A DNA stretch of 64,000 nucleotides from positions 27,405,781-27,469,780 of the forward strand of contig CM067064.1 of NCBI GenBank assembly GCA_033980235.1, given 5' to 3'. Each line of letters begins with the position of its first letter. Position 1 is the stretch's first letter. The notes beneath the pieces are model-generated. The model made no database searches and was not told where the DNA came from. It was given only the letters and a program-made list of their open reading frames with translations. Of the stretch, positions 53,737-64,000 are shown piece after piece. Both the position numbers and the translations under genes were made by a program. The stretch comes from Diadema setosum (lineage: Eukaryota > Echinodermata > Echinoidea > Diadematoida > Diadematidae).

Positions 53737-53940
53737 TCAGTTTCTGATGATGTAGATTTCAGCCGGGTAGACCAAAAAGGTATTGGGGTACTGCACATCT
53801 GGCCATTTTGTCGGGTCGTTGATCCAGAGTCCTGCCGTGATTTCATACGGGCACAGGTCCAGTCTGGCTGCCTTCAACTTGGCAAAATACCAGGACCGAG
53901 CGACAGGATCCAGATTTTTAGAATATTGCTGGCAAGACAT
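53737..53940 (-). CDS. first exon of a DPTKWP-type transposon-associated protein
   Basis: The ATG at 53940 opens MSCQQYSKNLDPVARSWYF, AKLKAARLDLCPYEITAGLW and NDPTKWPDVQYPN. The pattern (short basic start, L-x-L-C-P-Y, W-x-N-D-P-T-x-W-P-x-x-x-Y-P) is one I associate with long invertebrate proteins that also carry SWIM or YqaJ-like nuclease domains and are spread by mobile elements; that link is from memory of the pattern only. The true exon end is uncertain, since the last ~12 codons may be intron. An ETS/CRE-like promoter element lies ~190 bases upstream. Confidence 0.4.
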   Translation of the reverse strand: MSCQQYSKNLDPVARSWYFAKLKAARLDLCPYEITAGLWINDPTKWPDVQYPNTFLVYPAEIYIIRN

Positions 53941-54123
53941 GATGCATGTATCTCATGAATGGCACAAATGACAAAATGAAAAATGAAAAACAGTCCCCAT
54001 GTGCATGTCGTCTGCGTAGAGTTGCACATAAATTATACATGTCGCACATGCCCAGCAGTATGCACATGCAGGCTTGCAAGCTGTTTGTTTTCACTCCAGC
54101 TGCTTGCGCGACCACATTATCAA

Positions 54124-54136
54124 CCGGAAGTGACGT
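54124..54136 (+). promoter_or_regulatory. ETS plus CRE composite site
   Basis: CCGGAAGTGACGT fuses an ETS site (CCGGAAGT) to a CRE half (TGACGT), typical of TATA-less housekeeping promoters. It lies ~185 bases upstream of the ATG at 53940. No TATA box was seen between. Confidence 0.4.
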
Positions 54137-54769
54137 GTAGCCGACCGCAAGAATAGGCAGAATGATTTGACATTTGTTGCAATTTCTGGTGAAAAATGAG
54201 ATTGTCATTGCCAGTATAGCAACAAGGTGCAGTCTATGAGAATTCAATAATATTAAGTTCGTTTGTCACCATGAATAAACTTCATTTCATTTTGCTTTAA
54301 AATGGAAACTTGCAGTCTCTTACGGTATCTTAAAAGTTACCTTAAACTTGTAGTTTCTTAAGGTATCTTAAAAGATACCTGAAGAAAATACATGTACACA
54401 CGAAACATTTAAAGGTTGCAATTTGATTTTACAATGAAAAAGTCTGTAATTGCTTTTATCTTCTGAAATTTGGCAATGTATGTACCCATGCAGATTTCAT
54501 TTGATTTATTGTCAACTGCATGAGTTATATATATATATTAAATGCAGAAAATGCATGAAGTGAATCAAACTGGAATACATGAGAAGAAAGCAAAAATAGC
54601 GAGATCAGTGATGCATGACCATACGTCACTGTACAGAACCTCTGGAGTTCCAGTGTGGTTTTGTCACCATTGCGATGGGCCTCCCAAGTCCTGAAGACAC
54701 AGTCTTCCATATGGTCCTGGTCACCTGTCTCTGCCTCTTTGTGATGAGGTGATGATTGACCATCCTTAT
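54137..54769. other. unassigned DNA with a short palindrome
   Basis: No gene was recognised. Around 54315-54382 a phrase TTA(C/A)GGTATCTTAAAAG is repeated and the second copy forms the palindrome AGGTATCTTaaAAGATACCT. Confidence 0.3.
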
Positions 54770-55008
54770 GGTGAGGTCTTCTAGTCCAGCTTCCTTGGAA
54801 GCTGGAGATTATGGAATAATCTCCCTTTGTTTGTAAGACAAGCAGTTACAATTAATGAGTTTAAGGCCAGGTTAAAAAGTCATCTCTTGAAGTAGTGTAT
54901 TTTCTGTTTGAATTTCTTGTATGCATGTCATTTTGTAATGCGCAGTAGAGTATATCATTATAGTAGCTGCGCAATATAAATGTCCTTTTATTATTATTAT
55001 TATAATTC
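54770..55008 (+). mobile_element. 5'-truncated LINE, 3' end
   Basis: The plus strand reads LWNNLPLFVRQAV, then TINEFKARLKSHLLK and a TAG at about 54895. This is the usual C-terminus of the reverse-transcriptase ORF in CR1/L2/Jockey-type LINEs (W-N-x-L-P...F-K-x-x-L-K-x-H-L). A short 3' UTR follows, with GCTGCGCAATATAAATG and a terminal (TTA)n tract (54988-55003). Everything upstream is missing, as normal for dead-on-arrival copies. Confidence 0.65.
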
Positions 55009-55618
55009 CTCATGGCAGTGATGCCAGCTGGAAAGATCCCATACTTTTCCCACCAGTCTTCCTGTTGAGTCGATGGTTGTAGCCTTGTAGAAACAGCAGA
55101 GGCATCACCTGTTGAAGTAATAGTCACTTCTCTTCATCCCTTTTGTACATTGCTGCCAGCCCAAGTGCCTGCACTTATGGAAACACTGCCTGCTTCCAGT
55201 GGAAGTTGTATCCAGGTAACGTGCCTGAATTAAAAAAGGTTTTAAAAAAAAAGGTTTCAGGCCAGATAAAAAAAAAAAAGTTATGGTACTCTTGGAAAAA
55301 AAGTTTATCTTTGAAGAAAATATGAAATTCCAACAATGATTGCAAATAAAACACTAATCTTGATCCAATTCCATGCCTTACATGTTTGAAAGTATTGTAC
55401 ATTTTAATGAATAAAAACAAGGTAGACTTTTAAAGTATTGAGCGTCACATTTAACAGACTGGTTCCCAAATAAGAGTATTTGGGAAGGTTCAGCACTTGC
55501 CAAATACATGTGTGCTATACAGGTATTCAACAGTGTCCTTTTAAAAGAAAGTTGTAAGATCCAGAAATGGCATGAATTGCATTGCACATGATATAACAAT
55601 TTACTTGAATTACCTTAC
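55009..55618. other. unassigned DNA
   Basis: A-rich stretches (55232-55325) without recognised genes. It probably lies in the intron that starts at the MULE exon donor (55618). Confidence 0.3.
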
Positions 55619-55851
55619 CGTGTAAGAACCTTCCACGGGACCACCTCGAAATCGATCATGATTTCCTCTACTGCAGCTGGCCCTAGAAATGCGGTTCTCA
55701 GCTCCTTGAGGGCTTCCCGGTAGGCTCTCTTCTTTTTACATGACACTAGCAAATATGTGAGCAGGATACCATTCTCATGGTATGCATTGACCAGGAGAAG
55801 TTGGTAGAACGGCCTGTGGATGCCTTGGAAGGTAGCATCAATGAACCGCAT
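55619..55851 (-). pseudogene. MULE-type transposase exon
   Basis: The minus strand reads RFIDATFQGIHRPFYQLLLV, NAYHENGILLTYLLVSCKKK, AYREALKELRTAFLGP and VEEIMIDFEVVPWKVL, closed by a donor G|GTAAGG at 55618. D-A-T-F and the later D-F-E are the first two DDE positions of Mutator-like transposases that occur with FLYWCH fingers in animals. The exon is open and has a good donor, so it could also be part of a domesticated host gene. The exon with the final Glu was not found. Confidence 0.55.
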
Positions 55852-56746
55852 GCAGGCTCAACTCAGCAGCTGCTGCTGTTGTGGGGTTGTGTAGTTAGAT
55901 CAGACTTCTATGGCCTCCGCGAGTAACAATAGTTATCAAGAAATCTTGAAGTGTAGTACAGAGAGAGAGAGAGAGAAAAAAAAGAAGAGTGCTCAGAAAA
56001 ACTATGGAAGCACTTTTTTTTTACCAAAATGGGCAGTTTACTTTGAAGTAGGATGAGCTCAGAGCATCAGCTAACTCTTATGACATGGTCAGGGAGGTAC
56101 TTGCTCCCTGTTGTGTTTTCTAGCTGCTTGATGTGGTCTGTAAGCATCTTGATGAATTTCCAGCAGATTTCCTTCTTGTCTTTTTTCTTTATGTCATGTA
56201 CACTATCAATGGCAGTATCTCCACCTTATGTTCAAGTGTCACTTTACCTTCATTGTATAGGCACTGGATAAACCATCTCTGTTTTCTCTTTCATTTTTAT
56301 TCCCTGCATCACACTCAACTGCATTTTCCCTCATGTAACATCAGAATTATGGCATATCTCATCCAGCAAGGTACGAATGATATCATTTTAATTTGTGAGT
56401 CCCAATTCTTTAGAATTTGAGTGTGACTTGTCCCTGACTGACTCTTGTTTAAAGCATTTTGATATCTAAAAAAAAAGATGAAATTAATTGAATAGCATTG
56501 AAAGCAAAACTTGATTGACATCGTGCTGTTTTGGTTTGTCTATTTCTTTTCATGTCAGTACAGCACTGTACATGTATTTTAGAGAGCTATAGTGATTTCT
56601 TATTTTGGCACGCAACTAAATGAGGAGATACTAAAGACGTCAAAGGCCCTAAACTGACAGCTGTGTACATTCAAACTGACTCATCTTCTTGTATTTAGAT
56701 GATCTACATGTGTGTTACAATGTTGCCCCTTGTATCAGCAGTTTTT
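55852..56746. other. unassigned DNA
   Basis: It contains a GA repeat (55961-55974) and A/T runs. Open frames are short and without resemblance to a family I know. It may hold upstream introns of the MULE-like gene. Confidence 0.3.
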
Positions 56747-56795
56747 GTTATGCCTCCGCCACGAAGTGGTGCCGGAGGCATTATGTTTTCGGGTT

Positions 56796-56885
56796 GTCCG
56801 TCCGTCCGTCCGTCCGTCCGTCCGTCCTTCCGTCCGTCCGTCCGTCCGTCCTTCCGTCCGTCCGTCCGTCCTTCCGTCCGTCCGT
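56796..56885 (+). repeat. (CCGT)n microsatellite
   Basis: About 22 units of TCCG, interrupted by CTTC in three places, just inside the left end of the Helitron2-like element. Confidence 0.95.
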
Positions 56886-57001
56886 AATGAATTTTGTGGA
56901 CAAGGTAACTATCGAAACCTGTTGAGGTATCCTAATGAAACTTGGCATGTATGTGTATTAGGGGGTGAAGTTGTGCCTATCAACTTTTGGGTGCACATGC
57001 T

Positions 57002-57630
57002 CAAGGTCAAAGGTCAAAAGGTCAAGGTCAAATACATAAAATTTCACTATTTCCACCATATCTATTGAATGCCTGAAGATATTTTCTTGAAACTTAGTGT
57101 ATACATGTTTTACCTAATTAAGATTCTCTGGTGAAAGTTTGGGTCATGAGGTCAAAGGTCAAAGGTCAAAAGGTCAGGGTCAAATACATAAAATTTCACT
57201 ATTTCCACCATATCTATTGAATGCCTGAAGAGATTTTCTTGAAACTTAGTGTATACATGTATTACCCAATTAAGATTCTCTGGTGACAGTTTGGGTCATG
57301 AGGTCAAAGGTCAAAGGTCAAAAGGTCAAGTAGAAATATTAAAACTTCTTTTTTTTTCTCCGTACCTTGGAAAATTGTTCAAGGTATCTTCATGGAACAT
57401 AGTATATACATGTACTGACTGGAAGTGATTATCTAGAGAATGTAGGGTTCATGGGGTCAAAGGTCAGGGGTCAAAGGTCAAGTGCAAGACTTCAAAATGT
57501 TACTATTACCCTCATATTTATGCAATGCCAGCAGGGTTATTTTTTTACACTTGGTGTATGCGTGTGTAACCTAATAGAAATTCTCTGGAAAGTTTTTTTT
57601 TTTCTCTTTTTGCCTCAAAGGTCAAAAGGT
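57002..57630 (+). repeat. clustered AGGTCA direct repeats
   Basis: Strings of AGGTCAAAGGTCA and AAGGTCAAGGTCA occur around 57002-57030, 57149-57182, 57300-57330, 57457-57482 and 57617-57632. AGGTCA spaced by one base is the DR1 half-site arrangement bound by nuclear receptors of the RXR/HNF4/COUP-TF group. The first clusters belong to the 152-bp tandem units. Confidence 0.7.
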
Positions 57631-58379
57631 CAAAGATAAGTGAAAGTGCTGAACTAACTTTTTCCTCCATATCTCGGAAGTGGCTCAAGTTACCTTGAAA
57701 CTTAGTACATATTATGCATGTTCTACCTGAAAGTAATTATCTTATGAATTTTAGGGTCAAGGGCCAGATGAAAATGGTAACAATTTACTATTCAATTCAG
57801 AAATTGAACTTTTTCTCCACACCTGTACCTTGAAAATTACTCAATGCCTAAATGTATGAATGGGTCAAAGTCAAGTTAAAGTCCTTAAATCCCTAGATAC
57901 ATGCTCTCCTATTCATCCAATTAAACCTACGTCAAGGAAGGTGAACATTCAACACATTTGTGACAAACTTGTCATTCCAATATTTTGCCAATTTGTGAAA
58001 ATGTAATCACACAGTGTCCACATGTACTATCTAGACCTATTGGGAAAAATCATGCATTATGGCGGAGGCATACCAGTCGCCAAAGCGACATTTCTAGTTT
58101 TGTATGGTATATAACTTGCCACTTTGTGTAAAAAAAGGTGCCTGAAATGCAATTTATATCTCAACATATCTGAAATCATTTTAATTCTTATTGTTCATAG
58201 GAAAGTCATACTCACGTAGAAATGTATATTTTGATGTGGTTGTAATGACTGACTACATGAAGATTTTTCAACAATTTCCTTTGCAAATTCATGATGATAT
58301 CAATCAGTTGCAAGAAGGAAAAAAAAATCCTTTGCAGTCCATAATGATCCGTTTTAAACTCAACTCATGACTCCTTCCT

Positions 58380-58720
58380 ACCCCCCATTCCTTGCTGCGA
58401 GATGGCGACCTTGTATTGGGGCTTTATCAGGGATTTGGCTTTTGTTGTCAGTTTTGTATTCAGTTTTGTTGTCAGTATATGTACGTTTGTCTGTTACCAA
58501 CATTTTTTGTGCCATTCAAAAAAAAAAAAAAATTGCTTTGGGGGGAATGCGTATCAAAAGTCCTGCTTTTTAGCCTCTTCATTTCCTACATTAAGTAAAT
58601 ATGCATCTTTGCTTTACAACAGTATGTAGAATATGCATTTTGTTGATTTTATCAGCATGATATGTTTTGTGTATTTATGTTATTTTTGTTAGAAATGAAT
58701 AAATGAAATGAAATGAAGAT
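58380..58720 (+). mobile_element. possible LINE 3' tail
   Basis: An AT/GT-rich stretch ends in AATGAATAAATGAAATGAAATGAA, the (GAAAT)n-type tail of some non-LTR retrotransposons. No ORF remnant supports it. Confidence 0.25.
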
Positions 58721-61346
58721 TTTCATCAGTGTTAATAATTTTGTAAAATTGAGTTTGATTCATGTTGTGTTTATTCATGTGTCAATCAGTTTTTGCCTTT
58801 CCTTTTTTGCAACTCTACATTTAGTTCTTTTGTTGGCAAATTGCTAGAAATAATGTATGCGATCTTTGTAAAGATAGCGTGACACAAGCAGAACAACAGG
58901 ACAATCATGAAATGTGCAGCTATCATGCTTATTCCTAAAGAGGGCGCACTTCAAACCAGTCTGATTAGATTCTCGTGCCTTTATGTACTAGTAGATCATA
59001 CATACATGTATATAGACAGAATAATAGAGAAGCGGGGGAGAAAACTAATGAAAAACAAGGAATACAAGTAAATCTACTGTTTAACCATGTAATTGAAAAG
59101 GGAAATATGAAAAGTCAAAATGTCGGTATTTAGCAAACGTGTTGTTCCTGTCAGAAATAACACGTTTTTTTTTATTTTTTTTTTCAGCCTTATGTGCTTA
59201 AAGGGACATTTGTTTTTATAATTTCATATCACGTGATACATAAATCGATAGTGCCATATAGATTGGTGGAATTTATTGTGGTTCTAAAGAGCAGAAAACT
59301 CAAAACATGATACAGGTATTACATTGAACAAGGATGATGACATAGAAAGCTAAGCTCAAATATTCAAGTACATTAGCTGTGAAAATCCTTTACAATAGAC
59401 CAGATTGTGATTCCACTTTGCACAACATTATGCAGGAAAAAAAAAAAGGTCATTTGTACCAACAGGCATTTTAGTTTGTTAATTCACCGGGATAAGCTAT
59501 GATGTGATGATTATTCATGTGATTCTTAACTGATTAGTGCTTGCCGACACACCCACCTGGCAGCAAGCCTGGTATTTGGTAAAGCATTGTACCAAAAGAA
59601 AAAGGTTGTTTTGCATTCAATGCAAAACAATGAAATGTATACCAGCTAAAATTTCAACTGACAGACTATTCTGGTCGTCTGGTCTGAACGCAAGTTCATT
59701 CCTTGAATATGAATTTCATAAATTGTTACGTCCGGCAAGTTTATGCATTATGCTGCTTTGAAAACGAATGAAGTGCCTAACCAACTGAGGAAAAAGAAAG
59801 ATCATTTGTACCAATATGTACACGAGCTAATTACGAACTGGCGTATACCACTTGCTTAACAGCTTCACCTGTGTAGAATTTATGCATGCGTTCTTCTTTT
59901 CTGCTTCCTTGAGCATCCAATCGTGCATTCTTGTGTGAAGCTGTCATGTCATCCTCCTCGTTCATTATGAAATGTGATGAATTTTGAAATCATTCTTATT
60001 CCTCATCTCAGTCACTATAGATTGTAAAACTCAGTACAACTGTACCCAGTATGGCCAATTTATATAATTTATGTTCAAATGCTGAAGTCTAAAATTATCC
60101 GGAGGTCTCCTTTAAAAAGAGAATAAGTCTGCGTCATCTCTCAAAAATATACGTGTACAGATAGTTCTGTGCTAAAGGGGTTTGACACTGGATTAAATGC
60201 GCATCAAAGGCCAAATTATGGTAAAAGTTTGCTGGACGAACTTCAAAGCCGGAAAGTCCTTTAACTTCATACAAAACAGTTAAGCTACTAAGAAATAACT
60301 GTTCGAATATACTACTCAATTTAATTCAAATTCTTATTTCCGATATCACAAATTCTTTAAAATACAACAGCTACGACAATGTCAATGTAATACAAAGTTT
60401 GTAAACATACATTGAAAGCGGGGAAAATGACCAAGTGCCAAGTATATATAAAACTATTTCTTCAAAGTCATTGCTGAAAAAAGAGAGGGCCACGTACGTT
60501 AAATATTAACTTTTAGAAGAAGATGACATTACGAGAAGCACAAACATACAAAGGCGAGCAACCAGTTGGGGAGATAAAGATGTAGTCGGGACAAACGAGA
60601 CACTGGGAGGAGGCAGTTAGTCAGTGAAGGAAGGACTACATGACCAATGTGTTGGAGAGGAATCAGGGATCCACGGTTATAGTTCGTTGTTTCGAAGGAA
60701 TAACGCCAGAAATGCCACATATATTTAGATTAACGAACCCTATCTATTTTCGGATTTATGAACATCGAAGTAAAGGGGATTTGTGTGTTTCGGAATTTTA
60801 ATGTCCGTGTGATTATTGTCAAGCATGTAATTATAAAGTAGCTGGATACCTATAGTATCGGTATTCGTTTACGTCAAAGATTACGTGCTACAGTGATATT
60901 AATGAATAGTCAGTAGTTATCTATAACACTAATTTTAATCTAAATCTGCTTGAACTTTCTCACATTTTGTACCCTTCTAAAACGGGTAAAGCCATGTCCA
61001 ATGTAACACTCCCTTTAAATAGACATTTTTATTTTTTTTTACCAACACAATCGAATTCTATGCATAACTAAAGAATTTCCTTTGCCAACAAGAACGATTG
61101 CCTTAGACTTGCCCAAAGCTTGATAATGCACCAAGTAATACATGCAAAGTGCATTATACTAAGTATGCATCGAAATGCATTGAGTATGTGCAGGTAAATG
61201 GACTAGGTCATTACTATGTAGGTCCTTTAATAGAAAAATCGCTATGTACTTTGAATACACCATTGAACTGGTCCATTGAAATAAAACTCTTTAATTTTGC
61301 ATTGTATTCATAGCCTTCAATGAAGCAACTACCAATAGGCCAACGG
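58721..61346. other. unassigned DNA
   Basis: No gene, long repeat or clear transposon end was found in ~2.6 kb. It contains A/T runs (59166-59185, 59437-59447, 61027-61040) and short open frames without family resemblance. Confidence 0.4.
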
Positions 61347-61350
61347 TTAA

Positions 61351-61731
61351 AGGGATGGTACAGTATTGGTGGAGATGAGAATTGGGTTTTTAACTTTTTG
61401 CGAGATAACAAGAAAACACTTATGAAATAGCACAAAGCATACCATTTTAAAAGGAATTCAAAGTTTATTTGATGAAAATCGGGTTTGGCATGACTGAAAC
61501 ATCCAAAAACAAAGTAAAACAAAGCGATCATAATAAAGTGTGGGTCCCACACTTATTAGAATCGCTCTGTTTTGGATATCTCAGCCATTTCAAAACCAAT
61601 TTTCATCAAATAAACGTTGAATTCCTCATGGAATTACATGTTCTTTCATATTTCATAAGAGATTTTTCATAATCTCATCAAAAAATGTTAGAAACCTAAA
61701 ATTAGGTCTCAACCAAAACTATACGATCCCT
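61351..61731. mobile_element. 381-bp foldback MITE with TTAA target duplication
   Basis: TTAA flanks AGGGATGGTACAGTATTGG on the left (61347-61350) and ACTATACGATCCCT on the right (61732-61735). Almost the whole element is one long imperfect inverted repeat around the centre GTGTGGGTCCCACAC (about 61538-61552). TTAA targets point to piggyBac or Kolobok transposases. No coding capacity. Confidence 0.8.
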
Positions 61732-61867
61732 TTAACAGGTTAAGTTCCCTCAGACGAACCAGGCACTGAGGAGAAAGTGCGTTATACCAATTAGGGATTT
61801 CAAGGGAATGGAGTCGCAACCATCTTTATTTCCTTTGAACCCATGTTTGATGCCGTCACTGGAAAAT

Positions 61868-62248
61868 CGTCGGCGACCATCCGAACCGTCGTATCTGTCA
61901 GCGGTGTGCGAGAACACGTTTTCGAGAAAAACGCGTTTGAAGTTTGGGGGTCCTTTGAAGTCTAGTGTAAAGAAATTTCTTGCTTTTATTCCCGATCTTT
62001 TTATATGAAAAGAAAGGCAAATTCCAGACGATTCGAATAATATATGTGTTTAAAATCATGTATGAATAAAACTAATGCTACGTTCACAAAAAGAAAGGCC
62101 TCCGCACAGGAAGAGTCGAAAAACAGGTATACGACGGTTCGGAGATCGCACTCTCAGTACGCGCGGTCATCCGAACTGACGTATCGGGGTGATACGTCAG
62201 TTTGGTGAACGCGCGTACCGAAAGTGCGATCTCCGAACCGACGTATCC
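61868..62248. repeat. CpG-rich inverted repeat (hairpin) and related fragment
   Basis: Arms of about 60 bases (62126-62185 and 62191-62248), each with GACGGTTCGGAGATCGCAC or its match CGACGTATC at the ends, face each other around GGGGT. The reverse of part of the arm (ACCATCCGAACCGTCGTATC) appears again at 61877-61896, so a ~380-bp foldback element is likely. The arms are much richer in CpG than the surroundings. Confidence 0.65.
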
Positions 62249-62451
62249 TATTCTTATAACACGCGCGTCTATGCGATATGCGTGGTTACGTGGTATTTAT
62301 CTGTAAAACGAGTGATTTCGTGCATATTTTTGTGTGAATGCAACTATTCTGTGTCATAATTTCATAAGATGTAGTACAAATATGTCCAAGGTCTAGTTTT
62401 GGCATGCATGATGAAACAATGGTAGGGGAGGGGGAGATTCCTCTGCAGAAT

Positions 62452-62583
62452 TTTTGTTTGTTTGTTTTGTTTTGTTTTGTTTTTTTGACATGAATTACGC
62501 TTCAGGCATCAGACGAGAGTTCCTTTGATGTAAAAAAAAAACAAACAAACAGACAGACAAACAAACAAACAATAAAAAAAAAA
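62452..62583. repeat. opposed GTTT/GTTTT and AAAC/AGAC microsatellites
   Basis: A (GTTT)n/(GTTTT)n tract (62452-62487) faces (AAAC)n with two AGAC units (62532-62583), making an imperfect inverted repeat with a ~45-base loop. Confidence 0.7.
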
Positions 62584-64000
62584 CCCACTCCATGTTTAGG
62601 ACACATTATCTTTGATCAGTTTGTATCTAATTTGTATCACGCAAAATGTGGTTATACATGATTGTATTGTGAGAGGTGGGGCTTATGAAATTATTGCTTT
62701 TTCATTGCAGCCTGCCTCTTCTTTTTCCTCTCATTTCATCTTCTCATTGCTCTCCTCCACCTCTTCTCTTTCCCTTGCCACGCTTTAACCCTCTCTCCCA
62801 CTCTCCAATACTGTAAACAAAAACCAAAATCACACATCCAAGCCTTGCTATTCTTTGTGATAATTCATGCCGCAATCATGACTGCAATGACCTAACTTTC
62901 ATTCTTTCTAAGCTGCCATGATGAATACTGTACATTTTAACCCATGAATAAAGATTTTCTTTTACAGCTCACATGCATGGCAGACATAATTCATGATTAT
63001 TCAGTTGGGTAAAACTCAATTATCAGCTTGCTCATCAGAAATAACAAGCAATAAATTTAGTAATAGCCACACGTCTGTCTCACATAATTGTTTATATATA
63101 CATATATAATATATATATATACGTTCAGGACTCAGAAACAGATGCAAATTAATTTTCTACGCAGAAACATCCACACACACGAACATGGATTGTACTTGTT
63201 CACACAAATAATAAAAGGTGTATTGTCCTACAGACTTAAATGATATTCAAGTAGTACTATGAATATCATTTCACTTCCAATTATATATGCTGACATTTTA
63301 GTGTGCATAATATTATGATTTCCTCACGATATGAGATCACAGTGCATAGAAGAGAAAAACAAGACAAAAACAAAGAAAGTGAGTCTTGAGACAAGGCTGC
63401 ATTAAAATGCAGCAATATTCATTTCAAAATCAATCCATATCTCACATCCAAAAAGAAAAGAAAAGGAATGAACATGTCCTTAAATACAATGGTAAAATTT
63501 CATTAAAAATTTTTGAATTTACAGAATGATCAAGATGTCTGTGGTAAAATAAATATTGATTTAAATTCATTGATAATGAACATGTCCTTTGATATAATGG
63601 TTACATTTCCTCGAACATTTTTAAAGGTACAAATCAAAATGTGTTTGGTTAATAGATATTGATCTAAATCAATTGTTAAACCGATTTTAACATGAGAAAA
63701 TTGTACACAATACAGTCTATATTAAAAAACATTCTGAAACATTCATCAGATGGAAATGGCTTGAAGCAGAAGGCCAACTTCCTCCTAATATTAGTGAATC
63801 TCTAATAACTCGGGTCTTAGGGCTAAAAAAAAGTACATTGTATGATTTGAGTTGTTATTATGTGCATGTTTGTGATTGTACTTTCATTTCGATATAACGG
63901 TAATATCTACGCAACGGTCCTACAGAAATCAAATCACATTTAGAAGGAGGAATAAAGCTGTTACATGTACATCTTTCACATGAAAAATATGACAATTATT
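62584..64000. other. unassigned DNA
   Basis: A CT-rich tract (62700-62815) and a (TA)n tract (63092-63121) are the only notable features. No gene was recognised up to the window end. Confidence 0.4.

Larger units (their letters stand above)
56747..58097 (+). mobile_element. complete non-autonomous Helitron2/HINE-like element (~1.35 kb)
   Basis: The left end is TTATGCCTCCGCCA, forming a hairpin with GGAGGCATTATG (56748-56785). The right end has its inverse, TGGCGGAGGCATA (58060-58072), then the hairpin GTCGC-caaa-GCGAC and CTAG (58094-58097) before T. The asymmetric inverted repeat plus 3' hairpin plus CTAG is the Helitron2 signature. Inside are a (CCGT)n microsatellite (56796-56885), common in such elements, and two 152-bp tandem units (57031-57182, 57183-57334). 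There is no Rep/helicase, so it depends on an autonomous partner. Confidence 0.8.

Noticed and set aside
56689..57068. Arg/Pro/Ser-rich frames over the (CCGT)n tract
   Set aside because: All frames of the microsatellite are open; no conserved protein outside it.
58367..58629. Three overlapping plus-strand frames near 58400
   Set aside because: Overlap in all frames across an A run; no motif, likely LINE tail or random.

Overview
The window is eukaryotic, AT-rich genomic DNA, with coding sequence split into short exons flanked by GT/AG boundaries and no bacterial-style operons. A marine deuterostome fits best, most likely an echinoderm such as a sea urchin. The reasons are a Gmr1-type gypsy element (integrase before reverse transcriptase, known from deuterostomes), a tyrosine-recombinase retrotransposon, a Helitron2-type element with a (CCGT)n tract, and decayed OTU, Myb, Harbinger and MULE exons. 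The species is inference. I see no confident intact host gene; almost everything recognisable is mobile, viral-derived or decayed.

Left part (1-13977): the 3' end of a Helitron2-like element (1-220); a broken HECT ubiquitin-ligase exon (337-749); a pogo-like HTH exon (about 2250-2424); a decayed Ngaro/DIRS-type retrotransposon on the minus strand (4739-8035: Gag, RT-RNase H, tyrosine recombinase) carrying a TA-flanked MITE; a minus-strand gene fragment combining a ubiquitin-hydrolase-like domain with a ULP1/C48-like domain (8720-10579); and, abutting it, an endogenous parvovirus-like element (about 10540-13977) with a spliced HUH/SF3 Rep gene, a second unknown gene and TATA/CCAAT promoters.

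Middle part (13978-51470): about ten decayed copies of one minus-strand multi-exon gene with a Myb/SANT-like exon, a Cys-containing exon, an OTU-protease Cys exon and an OTU C-terminal His exon. They form a tandem array with a period of roughly 2.6 kb in places. The array has been split by a 4751-bp TIR element made of internal tandem repeats (16776-21526), a 7281-bp Gmr1-like LTR retrotransposon whose LTRs look identical (22618-29898), a 432-bp solo LTR (35354-35785) and a 3.5-kb block with Harbinger transposase exons, which is present twice (36911-40449 and 47881-51470). Several insertions have an empty site elsewhere in the same window, so their ends and target duplications can be read directly.

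Right part (51471-64000): sparse. It holds a ~400-bp duplication, a short exon resembling the DPTKWP-type domain of transposon-associated proteins with an ETS/CRE-like site upstream, a LINE 3' end, a MULE transposase exon, a full-length non-autonomous Helitron2-like element (56747-58097), a TTAA-flanked foldback MITE (61351-61731) and a CpG-rich 60-bp hairpin (62126-62248). The rest looks like intergenic or intronic DNA.
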